From NCBI RefSeq assembly GCF_011305535.1, contig NZ_CP049905.1, positions 5,330,001-5,394,000 of the forward strand: 64,000 nt of DNA, read 5' to 3'. Positions 9,988-17,179 of this stretch are shown here, in pieces (the first letter of the stretch is position 1; each line of letters starts with the position of its first letter). This stretch comes from Diaphorobacter sp. HDW4B. GTDB taxonomy: Bacteria; Pseudomonadota; Gammaproteobacteria; Burkholderiales; Burkholderiaceae_C. A program made the position numbers and the translations under genes. Under the pieces are notes generated by a model that was not told the DNA's origin, did not search any database, and saw only the letters and a list, made by a program, of their open reading frames with translations.

Positions 9988-10197
9988 AGAGAGCTCACTT
10001 TGTATATATCCCGCTTTCAGCAGAGGTCCGCAATAGCTGAGGAATAGTTTTGAAAGAGGTTCTGTTTGGACGCCTTAGTAAGAAAAGGATCAATATGCGA
10101 GCGCAAGGTTGATCCATCTGACCGCCTTGCATTCGAATCACAAATTGCAACTCAAAAATAGATCCGAACAACCACCCCTGTAAAGTTATAGTCTACA
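9988..10197. other. A/T-richer leader upstream of the DUF11 protein gene
   Basis: About 210 bp between the large surface-protein gene and transposase debris. It is visibly richer in A/T than the gene and presumably holds the minus-strand promoter, but no convincing -35/-10 pair or operator could be assigned. Confidence 0.4.
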
Positions 10198-10320
10198 TCA
10201 ATGACAGTGCAGTTGTTTGAGTTCGATACAATTTAACAATTGGGTTGCGGTATTGTTAACAAAAGCGGTATACGCCTTCCAGTTTGTGGTGCGGTAACGC
10301 TTGCGCCTCCTGCTCGATTC
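10198..10320 (-). pseudogene. Possible N-terminal remnant of an IS5-type transposase
   Basis: On the minus strand a short frame reads RRRKRYRTTNWKAYTAFVNN, which resembles the N-terminal motif of IS5-subgroup transposases (kpkYRtxNWxxYnxALxxRG). The remainder is not recognisable and ends at 10198. It is likely degraded DNA; the call rests on one short motif. Confidence 0.3.
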
Positions 10321-10462
10321 ACTCAACTCGCGAGCCTTCCGCACTGCATAGCTGGAGTTGTGCAACAACGCCAAAAGTAGTCGCCCCCTGCAAAACTCCA
10401 TCCCCCGATTTGTGCCATCAAACTATTCAAAACCTCAGGGATTTGGATCAATCCTCCAGTCC

Positions 10463-10711
10463 ATGGCTACAGTCGACTTCTTCCGCGCCCGCCTCGATTA
10501 AATGATCGACCTGTCCCATCTCCTGGCAGTGCTGGCCCGGCGCATGCCCTAGGAGCAACTCGAAGCTACGCTGGACCGCACTTTGCGCGTAACCCTCGTG
10601 CGTGCAGGGCGGCTGACGAGCTCAATCTGTTCGACCCCTGCTTGCAGCTTACTGGTGCCGGTGTCAGCGCTGCGGGACGCCCGCGTTTGCCCATCCGGTT
10701 GATGGCGGCAC
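10463..10711 (+). pseudogene. Degraded IS5/IS1182-like transposase N-terminal fragment
   Basis: From ATG 10463 the sequence gives MATVDFFRARLD, a stop, then MIDLSHLLAVLARRMP, another stop and EQLEATLDRTLR. Further on, a shifted frame gives GVSAAGRPRLPIRLMAA (10660-10711). These match the start of a common transposase family (MIDxxHPLAVLAxRxPWxxxExxLxPxF...GxxxxGRPRLPIRLMxxLxYLK). Several stops and a frameshift show it is non-functional. The catalytic part is absent. Confidence 0.5.
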
Positions 10712-11047
10712 ACACAAGAAGTCGAACTGACATCACTGCCACTGACCTGCTCTGAGTTTTCGAGACAGCAGTTTTGGAGGACGCAGGATTGCAGGTCTTG
10801 GCGCGGACTCAGCTCGAATTCCACCGAGGTCGATGACCGCTTAGTCGCAAGTAGCGTGACTTCGCTCGCCAGTGGCCGAAGGCAGCAATCGCTGCAGAAG
10901 AGACATTGTCTCAAGCATGACTGACATGAGACTAGATGGACCAGCCCAAGTCAACACAATAGTTTCTGACCGCTCCGCCTTTAGCCCTACAAACCCCGAA
11001 CTACCTCGACAAACAGAACATACCAGCTTGTGCGAAGCAAAGAAAAA
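10712..11047. other. Non-coding stretch, no gene recognised
   Basis: About 335 bp between a transposase remnant and the IS1595 element. Only short open frames without family resemblance are present on either strand. It is probably decayed mobile DNA. Confidence 0.4.
11040..11047. repeat. Target-site duplication of the IS1595 element, left copy
   Basis: The octamer AAGAAAAA directly precedes the element and is repeated exactly at 12097-12104. An 8-bp duplication is the length expected for IS1595-family insertions. Confidence 0.8.
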
Positions 11048-12096
11048 GGCTCTGTCCTCATTAAGTATTGAACTCCATTGAATCGCCCCAGCCTAACGAT
11101 ACGTGTCGGACTGTCGGGGGACTTCAATGGACTCACGCACCTTCAACCGTTTGCTCTCGGGGCTGCAACACCTGACGCCCAAGCAACGCACGGAGCCGGG
11201 CGGCGCCCTGCGGCCGCTTGATCAGTCAGAGCAGACTCAGCAAATCATCCAGATCCAGGCGCAACGCTGCCAACAATGTCCGCATTGCGCTGACACGCAC
11301 TTGTACCGTCACGGCCAAGCGCATGGTCTTCAGCGTTACCGGCGCGCTGGCTGTCGCAAGAGTTCAATGCTTTGACGGGCACGCCGCTGGCACACCTGCG
11401 ACTAAAGTCTCGGTGGCTGGCCTATTTGCAGTGCATGCTCAAGTCTCAGTCCATCAGACATGCGGCACGCGCCGCTGGCGTGCATCGCAACACCAGCTTT
11501 CGTTGGCGTCACCGCTTTCTGCAATGGGCCAAGAACGATCGTCCTGAGCGCCTCAGCGGAATTACCGAAGTCGATGAGACGTACCTGCTAGAGTCGAACA
11601 AGGGAGCTCGCCAGTTGATGCGAACTGCCCGCAAGCGCGGAGGTTCGGCGAGCAAACGAGGACTCTCCAAGGAGCTGGTGTGCGTGTTGGTCGCACGCGA
11701 TCGCATGGGACAGACGCTGGACTTTGTGACCGGCAACGGCGCAGTGAGCAAGGCTCAACTGCGTGAGCATCTTCAGCCAGTGCTGTATGACGATGCTCTA
11801 CTGGTGAGCAATGCCAACGCCACGTATCGCTACTTCGCGGCAGAAGCAGGAATCACGCATGAGTGCGTGAATCTGTCCGCAGGCATTCGCGTCAAAGGGG
11901 CGTTTCATGTGCAGAACGTCAACGCGTATCACAGCCGCCTGCGCCAATGGCTTGGCAGGTTTCACGGTGTAGTTACCCGCTATTTGCCCAACTACCTGGG
12001 CTGGCGCCGTGCTCTGGATACACAGCGTCTGAGAACCCCGCAGGCATTGCTGCTCGCGGCTATTGGCGTTTTTCCACACTCAACGGGGACATAGCC
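11048..12096 (+). mobile_element. IS1595-family insertion sequence (1049 bp), inactivated
   Basis: The element is bounded by imperfect terminal inverted repeats: GGCTCTGTCCTCATTAAGTA at the left matches the reverse complement of the right end (GGCTATGTCCCCGTTGAGTG), about 17 of the first 23 positions. It is flanked by an exact 8-bp duplication. It holds one transposase gene, broken by a frameshift. It inserted into the A/T tract just beyond the tRNA-Ser terminator hairpin. Confidence 0.85.
11127..12094 (+). pseudogene. IS1595-family transposase, frameshifted and with an altered catalytic residue
   Basis: The N-terminal part (MDSRTFNRLLSGLQHL) contains a zinc-ribbon half (CQQCPHC) and ends in the wrong frame after CRKSSML. 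The remaining frame gives ALTGTPLAHLRLKSRW, the first catalytic Asp in ITEVDETYLLES, then LLVSNANATYRYF where the family normally has VSDG, and VNAYHSRLRQWLGRFHGV. Restoring one T near 11362 would give CRKSFNALTGTPLAHL, so a one-base deletion is the likely cause. The Asp-to-Asn change in the second catalytic position is a second lesion. Ends at a TAG next to the right terminal repeat. Confidence 0.8.
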
Positions 12097-12104
12097 AAGA
12101 AAAA
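12097..12104. repeat. Target-site duplication of the IS1595 element, right copy
   Basis: AAGAAAAA, identical to 11040-11047. This copy overlaps the A/T tract belonging to the tRNA-Ser terminator. Confidence 0.8.
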
Positions 12105-12131
12105 AGGCTGCAAACTTAAGTCTGCAGCCTT
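12098..12131 (-). terminator. Rho-independent terminator downstream of tRNA-Ser
   Basis: A 9-bp perfect stem (AAGGCTGCA at 12104-12112 with TGCAGCCTT at 12123-12131) with a 10-base loop, followed on the minus strand by a T run. It lies about 70 bp after the tRNA-Ser 3' end. The IS1595 element begins its duplication inside the T run. Confidence 0.8.
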
Positions 12132-12199
12132 TGCTCTTTGTGGTACTTTAAGTGGTACAAAAATCAAAACAACTCGTAAATCATTGATTTTTAAGACAT

Positions 12200-12291
<92 letters not shown>

Positions 12292-12536
12292 GGAAGCCCT
12301 CAATTATAGGTTAGAAAATTGAGTTTTTTTGGAAGTTTGTGCTTTTCAGCAAAAATCTTTTCAAAAACAGAGATCGCCCGTGATCGCAAGATCGCTCTTG
12401 CAGATGCAACGATTGATCGCGGCAAGCTCATATTGTATGCCATGGTTGCTATCAAATTTCTGGTTTGGCGACTTTTTCGGCATTCTTCTTCCTCGAATCG
12501 GAAAGTGCCCACCGCAGCGAAAAGTCCGCGCAAAAC

Positions 12537-12570
12537 AAAAAACCTCTTGAACCAAAGATTCAAGAGGTTT
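12537..12570 (-). terminator. Rho-independent terminator downstream of tRNA-Val
   Basis: An 11-bp perfect stem (AACCTCTTGAA at 12541-12551 with TTCAAGAGGTT at 12559-12569), 7-base loop, and a T run on the minus strand. It lies 8 bp beyond the tRNA-Val 3' end. The interval 12292-12536 between the two tRNA units shows no gene. Confidence 0.85.
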
Positions 12571-12577
12571 TCAATAT

Positions 12578-12652
12578 TGGTGGGTGATACATGGATCGAA
12601 CATGTGACCCCTGCCGTGTGAAGGCAGTGCTCTACCGCTGAGCTAATCACCC
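12578..12652 (-). tRNA. tRNA-Val (anticodon CAC)
   Basis: The minus strand gives acceptor GGGTGAT pairing with ATCACCC, D-arm AGCTCAGCGGTAGAGC, anticodon stem CTGCC/GGCAG with loop TTCACAC (anticodon CAC, reading GUG), T-arm with GTTCGATCC and an encoded CCA. It is 75 nt long, with its own terminator just downstream. Confidence 0.95.
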
Positions 12653-12782
12653 GTTGACTCAACAAGGAGCCAAGCCTTAGATTATAGCAGCAGATATAGC
12701 CTCGGATTGCCAACTGAAAAATTTTCGCCCGATGCACGAAGCTTGGCCTCGTCCATCGGTTCGTGAGCAGGCTCGCACGCGG

Positions 12783-13553
12783 TCAGAAGTTGGGTGACTC
12801 CACTCCGCCATCCACCGAAAGGATCTTGCCCGTGATCCAGCTCGCCGCAGGGGACACCAAAAACAGCGCCGTTGCCGCAATGTCCTCCGGCTGACCCATG
12901 CGGCCCATCGGAGTGCTCTTGATCATTCGCTCCTTGCGCTCAGCCGTGAGAAATGGTGCGAGTGCATCCGTCATGATGGTTCCAGGTTCGATGGCGTTGA
13001 TGCGCACCGTCGGACCATAGTCCTGCGCCAAATTGCGGGTGAGCTGATTGAGCGCCGCCTTGGCCGCCCCATAGGCACTGAAGTATTTCTGTGCATATCT
13101 CGCAGCCACGGACGAGATGTTGACTACAGAACCACCACCGGCAGCCTCCATGGCCTGGGCGGCTTTCTGGATCAGGCTGTAGGCGGGCACCACGTTGAAG
13201 GCGAGCATGTCACCCACGTTCTTGCCATCGACCTTGCGCGGATCGTTGGGCCCGCCGCCGCCCACGTTGTTCACCAGAATGCTGAGCTTGCCCAACTCAC
13301 CCACCGTACGCCGAATGAGCGTGTCCAAGTCCTCCTCCTTGTTCACATCGCCGGTCACTGCAATGGCGCGTTGCCCCATGGCCTCGATTGCGGCTTTCAC
13401 ATCGGCGAGATCAGCCTCTGTGCGAGCGAAAAGTGCCACATCGGCACCAGCCTGAGCGAGCATCAATGCACAAGCGCGACCAATGCCCTTGCCTGCGCCC
13501 GTCACCACGGCAACCTGGCCGTTCAGCGCAAATTGGCGAAACACGTCCTTCAC
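12783..13553 (-). CDS. Short-chain dehydrogenase/reductase (SDR)
   Basis: NAD(P)-dependent oxidoreductase of 256 residues. Features are the Rossmann motif TGAGKGIG (about residues 18-25), the NNVGG motif, catalytic Ser in VNISSVAA, and YxxxK in SAYGAAKAAL, with the family's C-terminal GKILSVDGG. The GTG start at 13553 is chosen because AAGGAGAC lies 8 bp upstream; the longer frame upstream has no SDR homology. A terminator separates it from the DUF35-MaoC gene, so it is probably transcribed separately though on the same strand. The substrate is inferred to be a hydroxyacyl-CoA or steroid-like alcohol from the neighbours; it is not proven. Confidence 0.87.
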   Translation of the reverse strand: MKDVFRQFALNGQVAVVTGAGKGIGRACALMLAQAGADVALFARTEADLADVKAAIEAMGQRAIAVTGDVNKEEDLDTLIRRTVGELGKLSILVNNVGGGGPNDPRKVDGKNVGDMLAFNVVPAYSLIQKAAQAMEAAGGGSVVNISSVAARYAQKYFSAYGAAKAALNQLTRNLAQDYGPTVRINAIEPGTIMTDALAPFLTAERKERMIKSTPMGRMGQPEDIAATALFLVSPAASWITGKILSVDGGVESPNF

Positions 13554-13636
13554 TTCTTGTCTCCTTGGTATGGTTGGGCAGTCATGTTCTACCGCAGGAG
13601 CGGCGCAAGCATCTTTCAAACGGACCATACGCAGGC

Positions 13637-13665
13637 GAAAAAAAAGCGCCGACCAGCAGCGCTTT
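13637..13665 (-). terminator. Probable terminator after the DUF35-MaoC gene
   Basis: On the minus strand AAAGCGC, a loop, then GCGCTTTTTTTT forms a short stem followed by a run of eight T. It lies about 75 bp after the stop of the DUF35-MaoC gene and would end the thiolase/DUF35-MaoC transcript. Confidence 0.6.
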
Positions 13666-13739
13666 GAAAAGGAGCTTCCACCCCTCACGGAATCCAGCCG
13701 CCCACCGCGGCCGGAGTTCACTGAACAATCAGAGAAAAA

Positions 13740-14696
13740 TCACATATAGAGCATCACCAGATCGTTGATGACGGCAGGCCTGTCGTCCTGCCCCACCACG
13801 TGGATGTTGATTTCCATGGTGACCTGCGTGCCGCTCTTGACCTGTTCCACCGACTTCACCCGCGAGCGCGAGCGGATCTTGCAGCCGCTGGGCACGGGGG
13901 CCGGGAAGCGCAGGCGGTCCGATCCGTAGTTGACGATGTTGGTGAAGTCGACCACTTCGAAATCGAGCGGAATGCGCAGTTGGCTGGCCAACACTTGGAC
14001 CAGCGAGCCGTGGGCAATCGTGGTGCCGAACGGGCTCTTGACCTTGGCTTTTTCAGGGTCGGTATGGATCCAGTAGTCGTCGCCCGAGAGCTTGGCGAAG
14101 TCGTTGATGACCTCCTGCGAGACGAGGAATTCATTCGACCACGGGCTGTATTCCGTACTGACCAAGGACTTCATCGCGTCCAGATCCTTGGCGGAGATCT
14201 TGCGCTTTGGCGCTTCTGGTGCAGCGGCAGCATCGGCGACAGCAACGACGGCTTCGGCCACGCCTTCTGCCGGGATCACCGATGGGTGTGCGCTGCCTGT
14301 TGGAGCAAAGCGCAGTAACGTGACCGAGCCAGGACGATCATCGAACACGGCGCGCACGGGCATGCCGACGCTCAGTTGTTCGGGCTCGGCGCCGACGATG
14401 GTGGTGTTGATGTGCACGCCTTCATCGAGTTCCACGACGGCCAGTAGTTGCGGCATTTCGTCGGTGAATTCGGGCATGGTGGCGATGCGCGCCACAGTAA
14501 AGGTGTAGAGCGTGCCGTTGCCCGAGACGGGCTTCCATTCGAGATGGCGCGAACCGCAGGTGGGGCAATGGGTGCGCGGGAAGAACAGCCAGTGGCCCTT
14601 GTCGCATTGCTGCACGCGCAGCTCATGCGCCTTGAGTCCATCCCAGTACGGCGCGGAAATGGCCGTGGGCAGCGGAAGAGGTTTGTTCCATGCCAT
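13740..14696 (-). CDS. DUF35 (rubredoxin-like zinc ribbon/OB-fold) - MaoC hydratase fusion
   Basis: Two-domain acyl-CoA enzyme. Residues of about 10-150 are a DUF35 module: a zinc ribbon (CDKGHWLFFPRTHCPTCGSR) followed by an OB-fold (YTFTVARI, then LLAVVELDEG). An Ala/Pro-rich linker leads to a MaoC-type hot-dog domain (about 185-318) with the hydratase motif around DDYWIHTDPEKA and FGTTIAHG. MaoC domains hydrate enoyl-CoAs. DUF35 domains partner thiolase-fold enzymes, as in the ChsH2/Ltp2 steroid side-chain hydratase-aldolase complexes, but there the order is MaoC first. ATG 14696 is preferred over GTG 14705 because AGGGAG is spaced correctly. It follows the thiolase-fold gene by a few bases, so the two probably form a complex. 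Confidence 0.85.
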   Translation of the reverse strand: MAWNKPLPLPTAISAPYWDGLKAHELRVQQCDKGHWLFFPRTHCPTCGSRHLEWKPVSGNGTLYTFTVARIATMPEFTDEMPQLLAVVELDEGVHINTTIVGAEPEQLSVGMPVRAVFDDRPGSVTLLRFAPTGSAHPSVIPAEGVAEAVVAVADAAAAPEAPKRKISAKDLDAMKSLVSTEYSPWSNEFLVSQEVINDFAKLSGDDYWIHTDPEKAKVKSPFGTTIAHGSLVQVLASQLRIPLDFEVVDFTNIVNYGSDRLRFPAPVPSGCKIRSRSRVKSVEQVKSGTQVTMEINIHVVGQDDRPAVINDLVMLYM

Positions 14697-14701
14697 GTTG
14701 T

Positions 14702-15916
14702 TCACGCTCCCTGCAGGATCAGTGCGCCCTGCTCGCTCATCACACCACCCGTTCCCGAGACATATGCCAGATCGTTGCGGCCCAGTTGGCGCGCGCCGGC
14801 GCGGCCCTGGATTTGCTGGATGGCTTCGATCACCTGCGTCATGCCGCCCGCGCTGCCGGATTGGCCAAAGCTCAGTTGGCCGCCGTGGGTGTTCATCGGG
14901 AAGTTGCCCTTGAAGGTGAAGTCGTGCTCACGCAGAAATTCAAGGCCCTTGCCCTTTTCGCAGAAGCCTGCGTCTTCGAGCGTGAGCATCACGGTGATGG
15001 TGTAGCAGTCATAGATCTGCGCCATGTGCACATCGGACGGGCGCATGCCGGCCATCTGGAAGGCGCGCTGCGATGCGGGGCCGATGGGCGTCTTGAGCAT
15101 GTCGGCCGCATAGGTGGGCGACTTGCTGCTGACATGTTCGCCAGCACCGACGATCTTCACGGGACGGTGCTTGCAGCTCTTGGCGCGGTCGGCGCGGGTG
15201 ACGATCATCGCGCCGCCACCGGCTGCGGGCAGCACGATTTCGAGCACGCGCAGCGGCTCGGCCACCATGCGGGAGTTGAGCACGTCGTCCACCGTGATGG
15301 GCTTGCCGTAGAACATGGCATCGGGGTTGTGGCAGGCGTTGAAGCGCTGGTCCACGCAGATGCGCGCCAAGGCCGCGGGATCGTAGCCGTAGATCGAACC
15401 ATAACGCTGCGCGATCATCGCGTAGCCGGTGTTCTGCGCCATGTGGCCGTAGGGCAGATCGAGTTCCGCCTCGGGAGCACCATAGCGCGTGCTGTGGCCG
15501 CCGAAGCGGCTGGACTTCATCACTTCAGCCACGTGGTCGTCATGCTCCGAATAGGGTGCCATGCGCGCCGGGATCACGCAGACCACGGTGTCGCACATGC
15601 CCATTTCGATGGCCGCCGCCGCGCGCCAGACCATGCCGACTGAGCTCGCACCGCCGAGGTCGATCACTTCGGCAAAGTTCAGCTTCACGCCCAGATACTC
15701 GCCCACCATGGCGGGCACGAAGCTGCTGGCTTCGTGAAAGTACGCACCCGTGGTGATCAGGCCATCCACCTCGGACAACTCCATACCTGCATCGTCGAGC
15801 GCCTTGAGCGTCAGGTCCGATATCTGCTCCAGATGGAACATCTGCGGGGCCGTCGCGTATTTCTCAGGCTTGTATTGCGCAGCTCCGACGAGCGCCGCCT
15901 TTCCTTGCAAACCCAT
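14702..15916 (-). CDS. Thiolase-fold protein, probable Ltp2-like retroaldolase
   Basis: 404-residue SCP2-type thiolase-like protein. N-terminal QGKAALVGAAQYKPEKYA and the SEVDGLITTG strand are typical. At the position of the thiolase nucleophilic Cys the sequence reads IDLGGASSVGMVWRAAAA, with no Cys. Loss of that residue is known in the steroid aldolase Ltp2, which uses tyrosines instead; AQIYDCYTITVMLTLEDAGF supplies a candidate Tyr region. Pairing with a DUF35 protein supports an aldolase rather than a classical thiolase, but the substrate is inferred. The promoter region, with a 20-bp shared motif, lies between this gene and the divergent YCF48-like gene. Confidence 0.82.
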   Translation of the reverse strand: MGLQGKAALVGAAQYKPEKYATAPQMFHLEQISDLTLKALDDAGMELSEVDGLITTGAYFHEASSFVPAMVGEYLGVKLNFAEVIDLGGASSVGMVWRAAAAIEMGMCDTVVCVIPARMAPYSEHDDHVAEVMKSSRFGGHSTRYGAPEAELDLPYGHMAQNTGYAMIAQRYGSIYGYDPAALARICVDQRFNACHNPDAMFYGKPITVDDVLNSRMVAEPLRVLEIVLPAAGGGAMIVTRADRAKSCKHRPVKIVGAGEHVSSKSPTYAADMLKTPIGPASQRAFQMAGMRPSDVHMAQIYDCYTITVMLTLEDAGFCEKGKGLEFLREHDFTFKGNFPMNTHGGQLSFGQSGSAGGMTQVIEAIQQIQGRAGARQLGRNDLAYVSGTGGVMSEQGALILQGA

Positions 15917-15976
15917 AAGTAACCCTTTTCACCTTTTCAATTTGGTGCATCCATTGTGGGAAAGCTCGCGCGTCCG

Positions 15977-15996
15977 ACCATCGTCTGACAAGACTA
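15977..15996. promoter_or_regulatory. Candidate shared regulatory motif, copy A
   Basis: ACCATCGTCTGACAAGACTA lies 60 bp upstream of the thiolase-fold start codon, in the divergent intergenic region. A 17/20 match in the same orientation lies at 55581-55600, 64 bp upstream of a minus-strand SDR start. Conserved position and sequence suggest a common activator or promoter element for two catabolic operons. No regulator is identified. Confidence 0.5.
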
Positions 15997-16150
15997 AGGC
16001 CGACACCCGGTTTTCCCGCATAGGGCACCCCCGTACAAACCCGTGGATGCGTGCTCTGACGTCCATTCGGACGATGTTGCAAGAGCCTCTTGGCGACAAA
16101 TTCACCATGAACGCGAGCCTCATGCAGGACCGCGCCCATAAGGAGACATC

Positions 16151-17179
16151 TTGTTGAAAACAGCCGTAGGCATCGGAACAGCCGCATTGGTCGCAGTCGC
16201 CTCTGCGCTCGCCTTCTCACCCCGCACCCCACCGCCGCTCGCGCCCAACTCGGTCGGCGCGGAGAAGACCCACTTCAACGCACTGACCATCGCCGGCAAG
16301 CGCCTGCTGGCAGCCGGTGCCATGGGTGAGATTCTCTACTCGGATGACCAGGGCGCGCACTGGACGCCCGCGAAAATCACTCAGGATCGTCAGACGCTGC
16401 TCAACAACATGAGCTTTGCGTCCGACAGCAAGACCGGCTTTGCCGTCGGCCACGAGAACTGGATTTTGCGCACACGCGACGGCGGCGCGAGCTGGGAAGA
16501 GCTGAACTTCAAACCCAAGAACGGCGAGCCGCTGATGTCGGTCGCGCGCCTGCCCTCGGGCGACTGGCTCAGCGTCGGCGCGTTCGGCAAGGCCATCACG
16601 TCCAAGGACGAAGGCAAGACCTGGGAGCCCTACACGCTGCCCGCCGAGGTGGAGGACAAGCACCTGAACCGCATCGCCAGCAGCGCCGACGGCAAGCACT
16701 GGCTGATCGTGGGCGAACGCGGTCTGGTGCTGCGCTCGGACGATGCCACCGCCACCTGGCATGCCGAGCCCGCGTTCTACAACGGCTCGTTCTACAACGC
16801 CATGCCGCTGGCCAACAACGGCTGGCTCATCTACGGCATGCGCGGCAACGTGTATGTGAAGGCCGACTCGCATGCCGAATGGACCAAGTCCAGCGTGCCC
16901 GCGCCGGTCGCCTTCTTCGGCCATGCACGCGAGGCCAACGGCACCATCGTGCTGGTCGGCCAGGGCAGCATGCTGGGCGTGAGCGACGACAACGGCAAGA
17001 CCTTCACGCTGCGCCGCGCCAAGGGCCGCGCCACGCTCACCGATGTGGTGCTGCTGGACGAAAAAAGCGGCAAAGGCTGGATCGCAAGTGACGCGGGCCT
17101 GCAGCCCATGCCCGATCTGAATGCCAAACAAAGCACTGCGGCAACGACCCAGCCTTCCAGCCAAGGAACCAAACCATGA
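16151..17179 (+). CDS. YCF48/BNR-repeat exported protein, associated with RND transporter
   Basis: 342-residue beta-propeller-like protein of the YCF48/HCF136-related type. An N-terminal hydrophobic segment (about residues 3-24, VGIGTAALVAVASALAF) suggests export or membrane anchoring. Repeats of the form GxILYSDDxGxxWTPxxI, ILRTRDGGASWEEL, and ITSKDEGKTWEPY follow. The TTG start at 16151 is supported by AAGGAG 6 bp upstream. The stop overlaps the start of the MMPL/RND gene (ATGA). Such proteins commonly accompany MMPL-family exporters in proteobacteria, presumably as a periplasmic partner. The exact role is unknown. Confidence 0.85.
   Translation: MLKTAVGIGTAALVAVASALAFSPRTPPPLAPNSVGAEKTHFNALTIAGKRLLAAGAMGEILYSDDQGAHWTPAKITQDRQTLLNNMSFASDSKTGFAVGHENWILRTRDGGASWEELNFKPKNGEPLMSVARLPSGDWLSVGAFGKAITSKDEGKTWEPYTLPAEVEDKHLNRIASSADGKHWLIVGERGLVLRSDDATATWHAEPAFYNGSFYNAMPLANNGWLIYGMRGNVYVKADSHAEWTKSSVPAPVAFFGHAREANGTIVLVGQGSMLGVSDDNGKTFTLRRAKGRATLTDVVLLDEKSGKGWIASDAGLQPMPDLNAKQSTAATTQPSSQGTKP

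Noticed and set aside
10549-10914. 121-codon minus-strand frame between transposase remnants
   Set aside because: Overlaps a recognisable degraded transposase on the plus strand and shows no homology or ribosome site.
11355-11375. Programmed frameshift in the IS1595 transposase
   Set aside because: No slippery heptamer is visible, and a single added T restores the family sequence, so a mutation is simpler. The Asp-to-Asn change also argues for decay.
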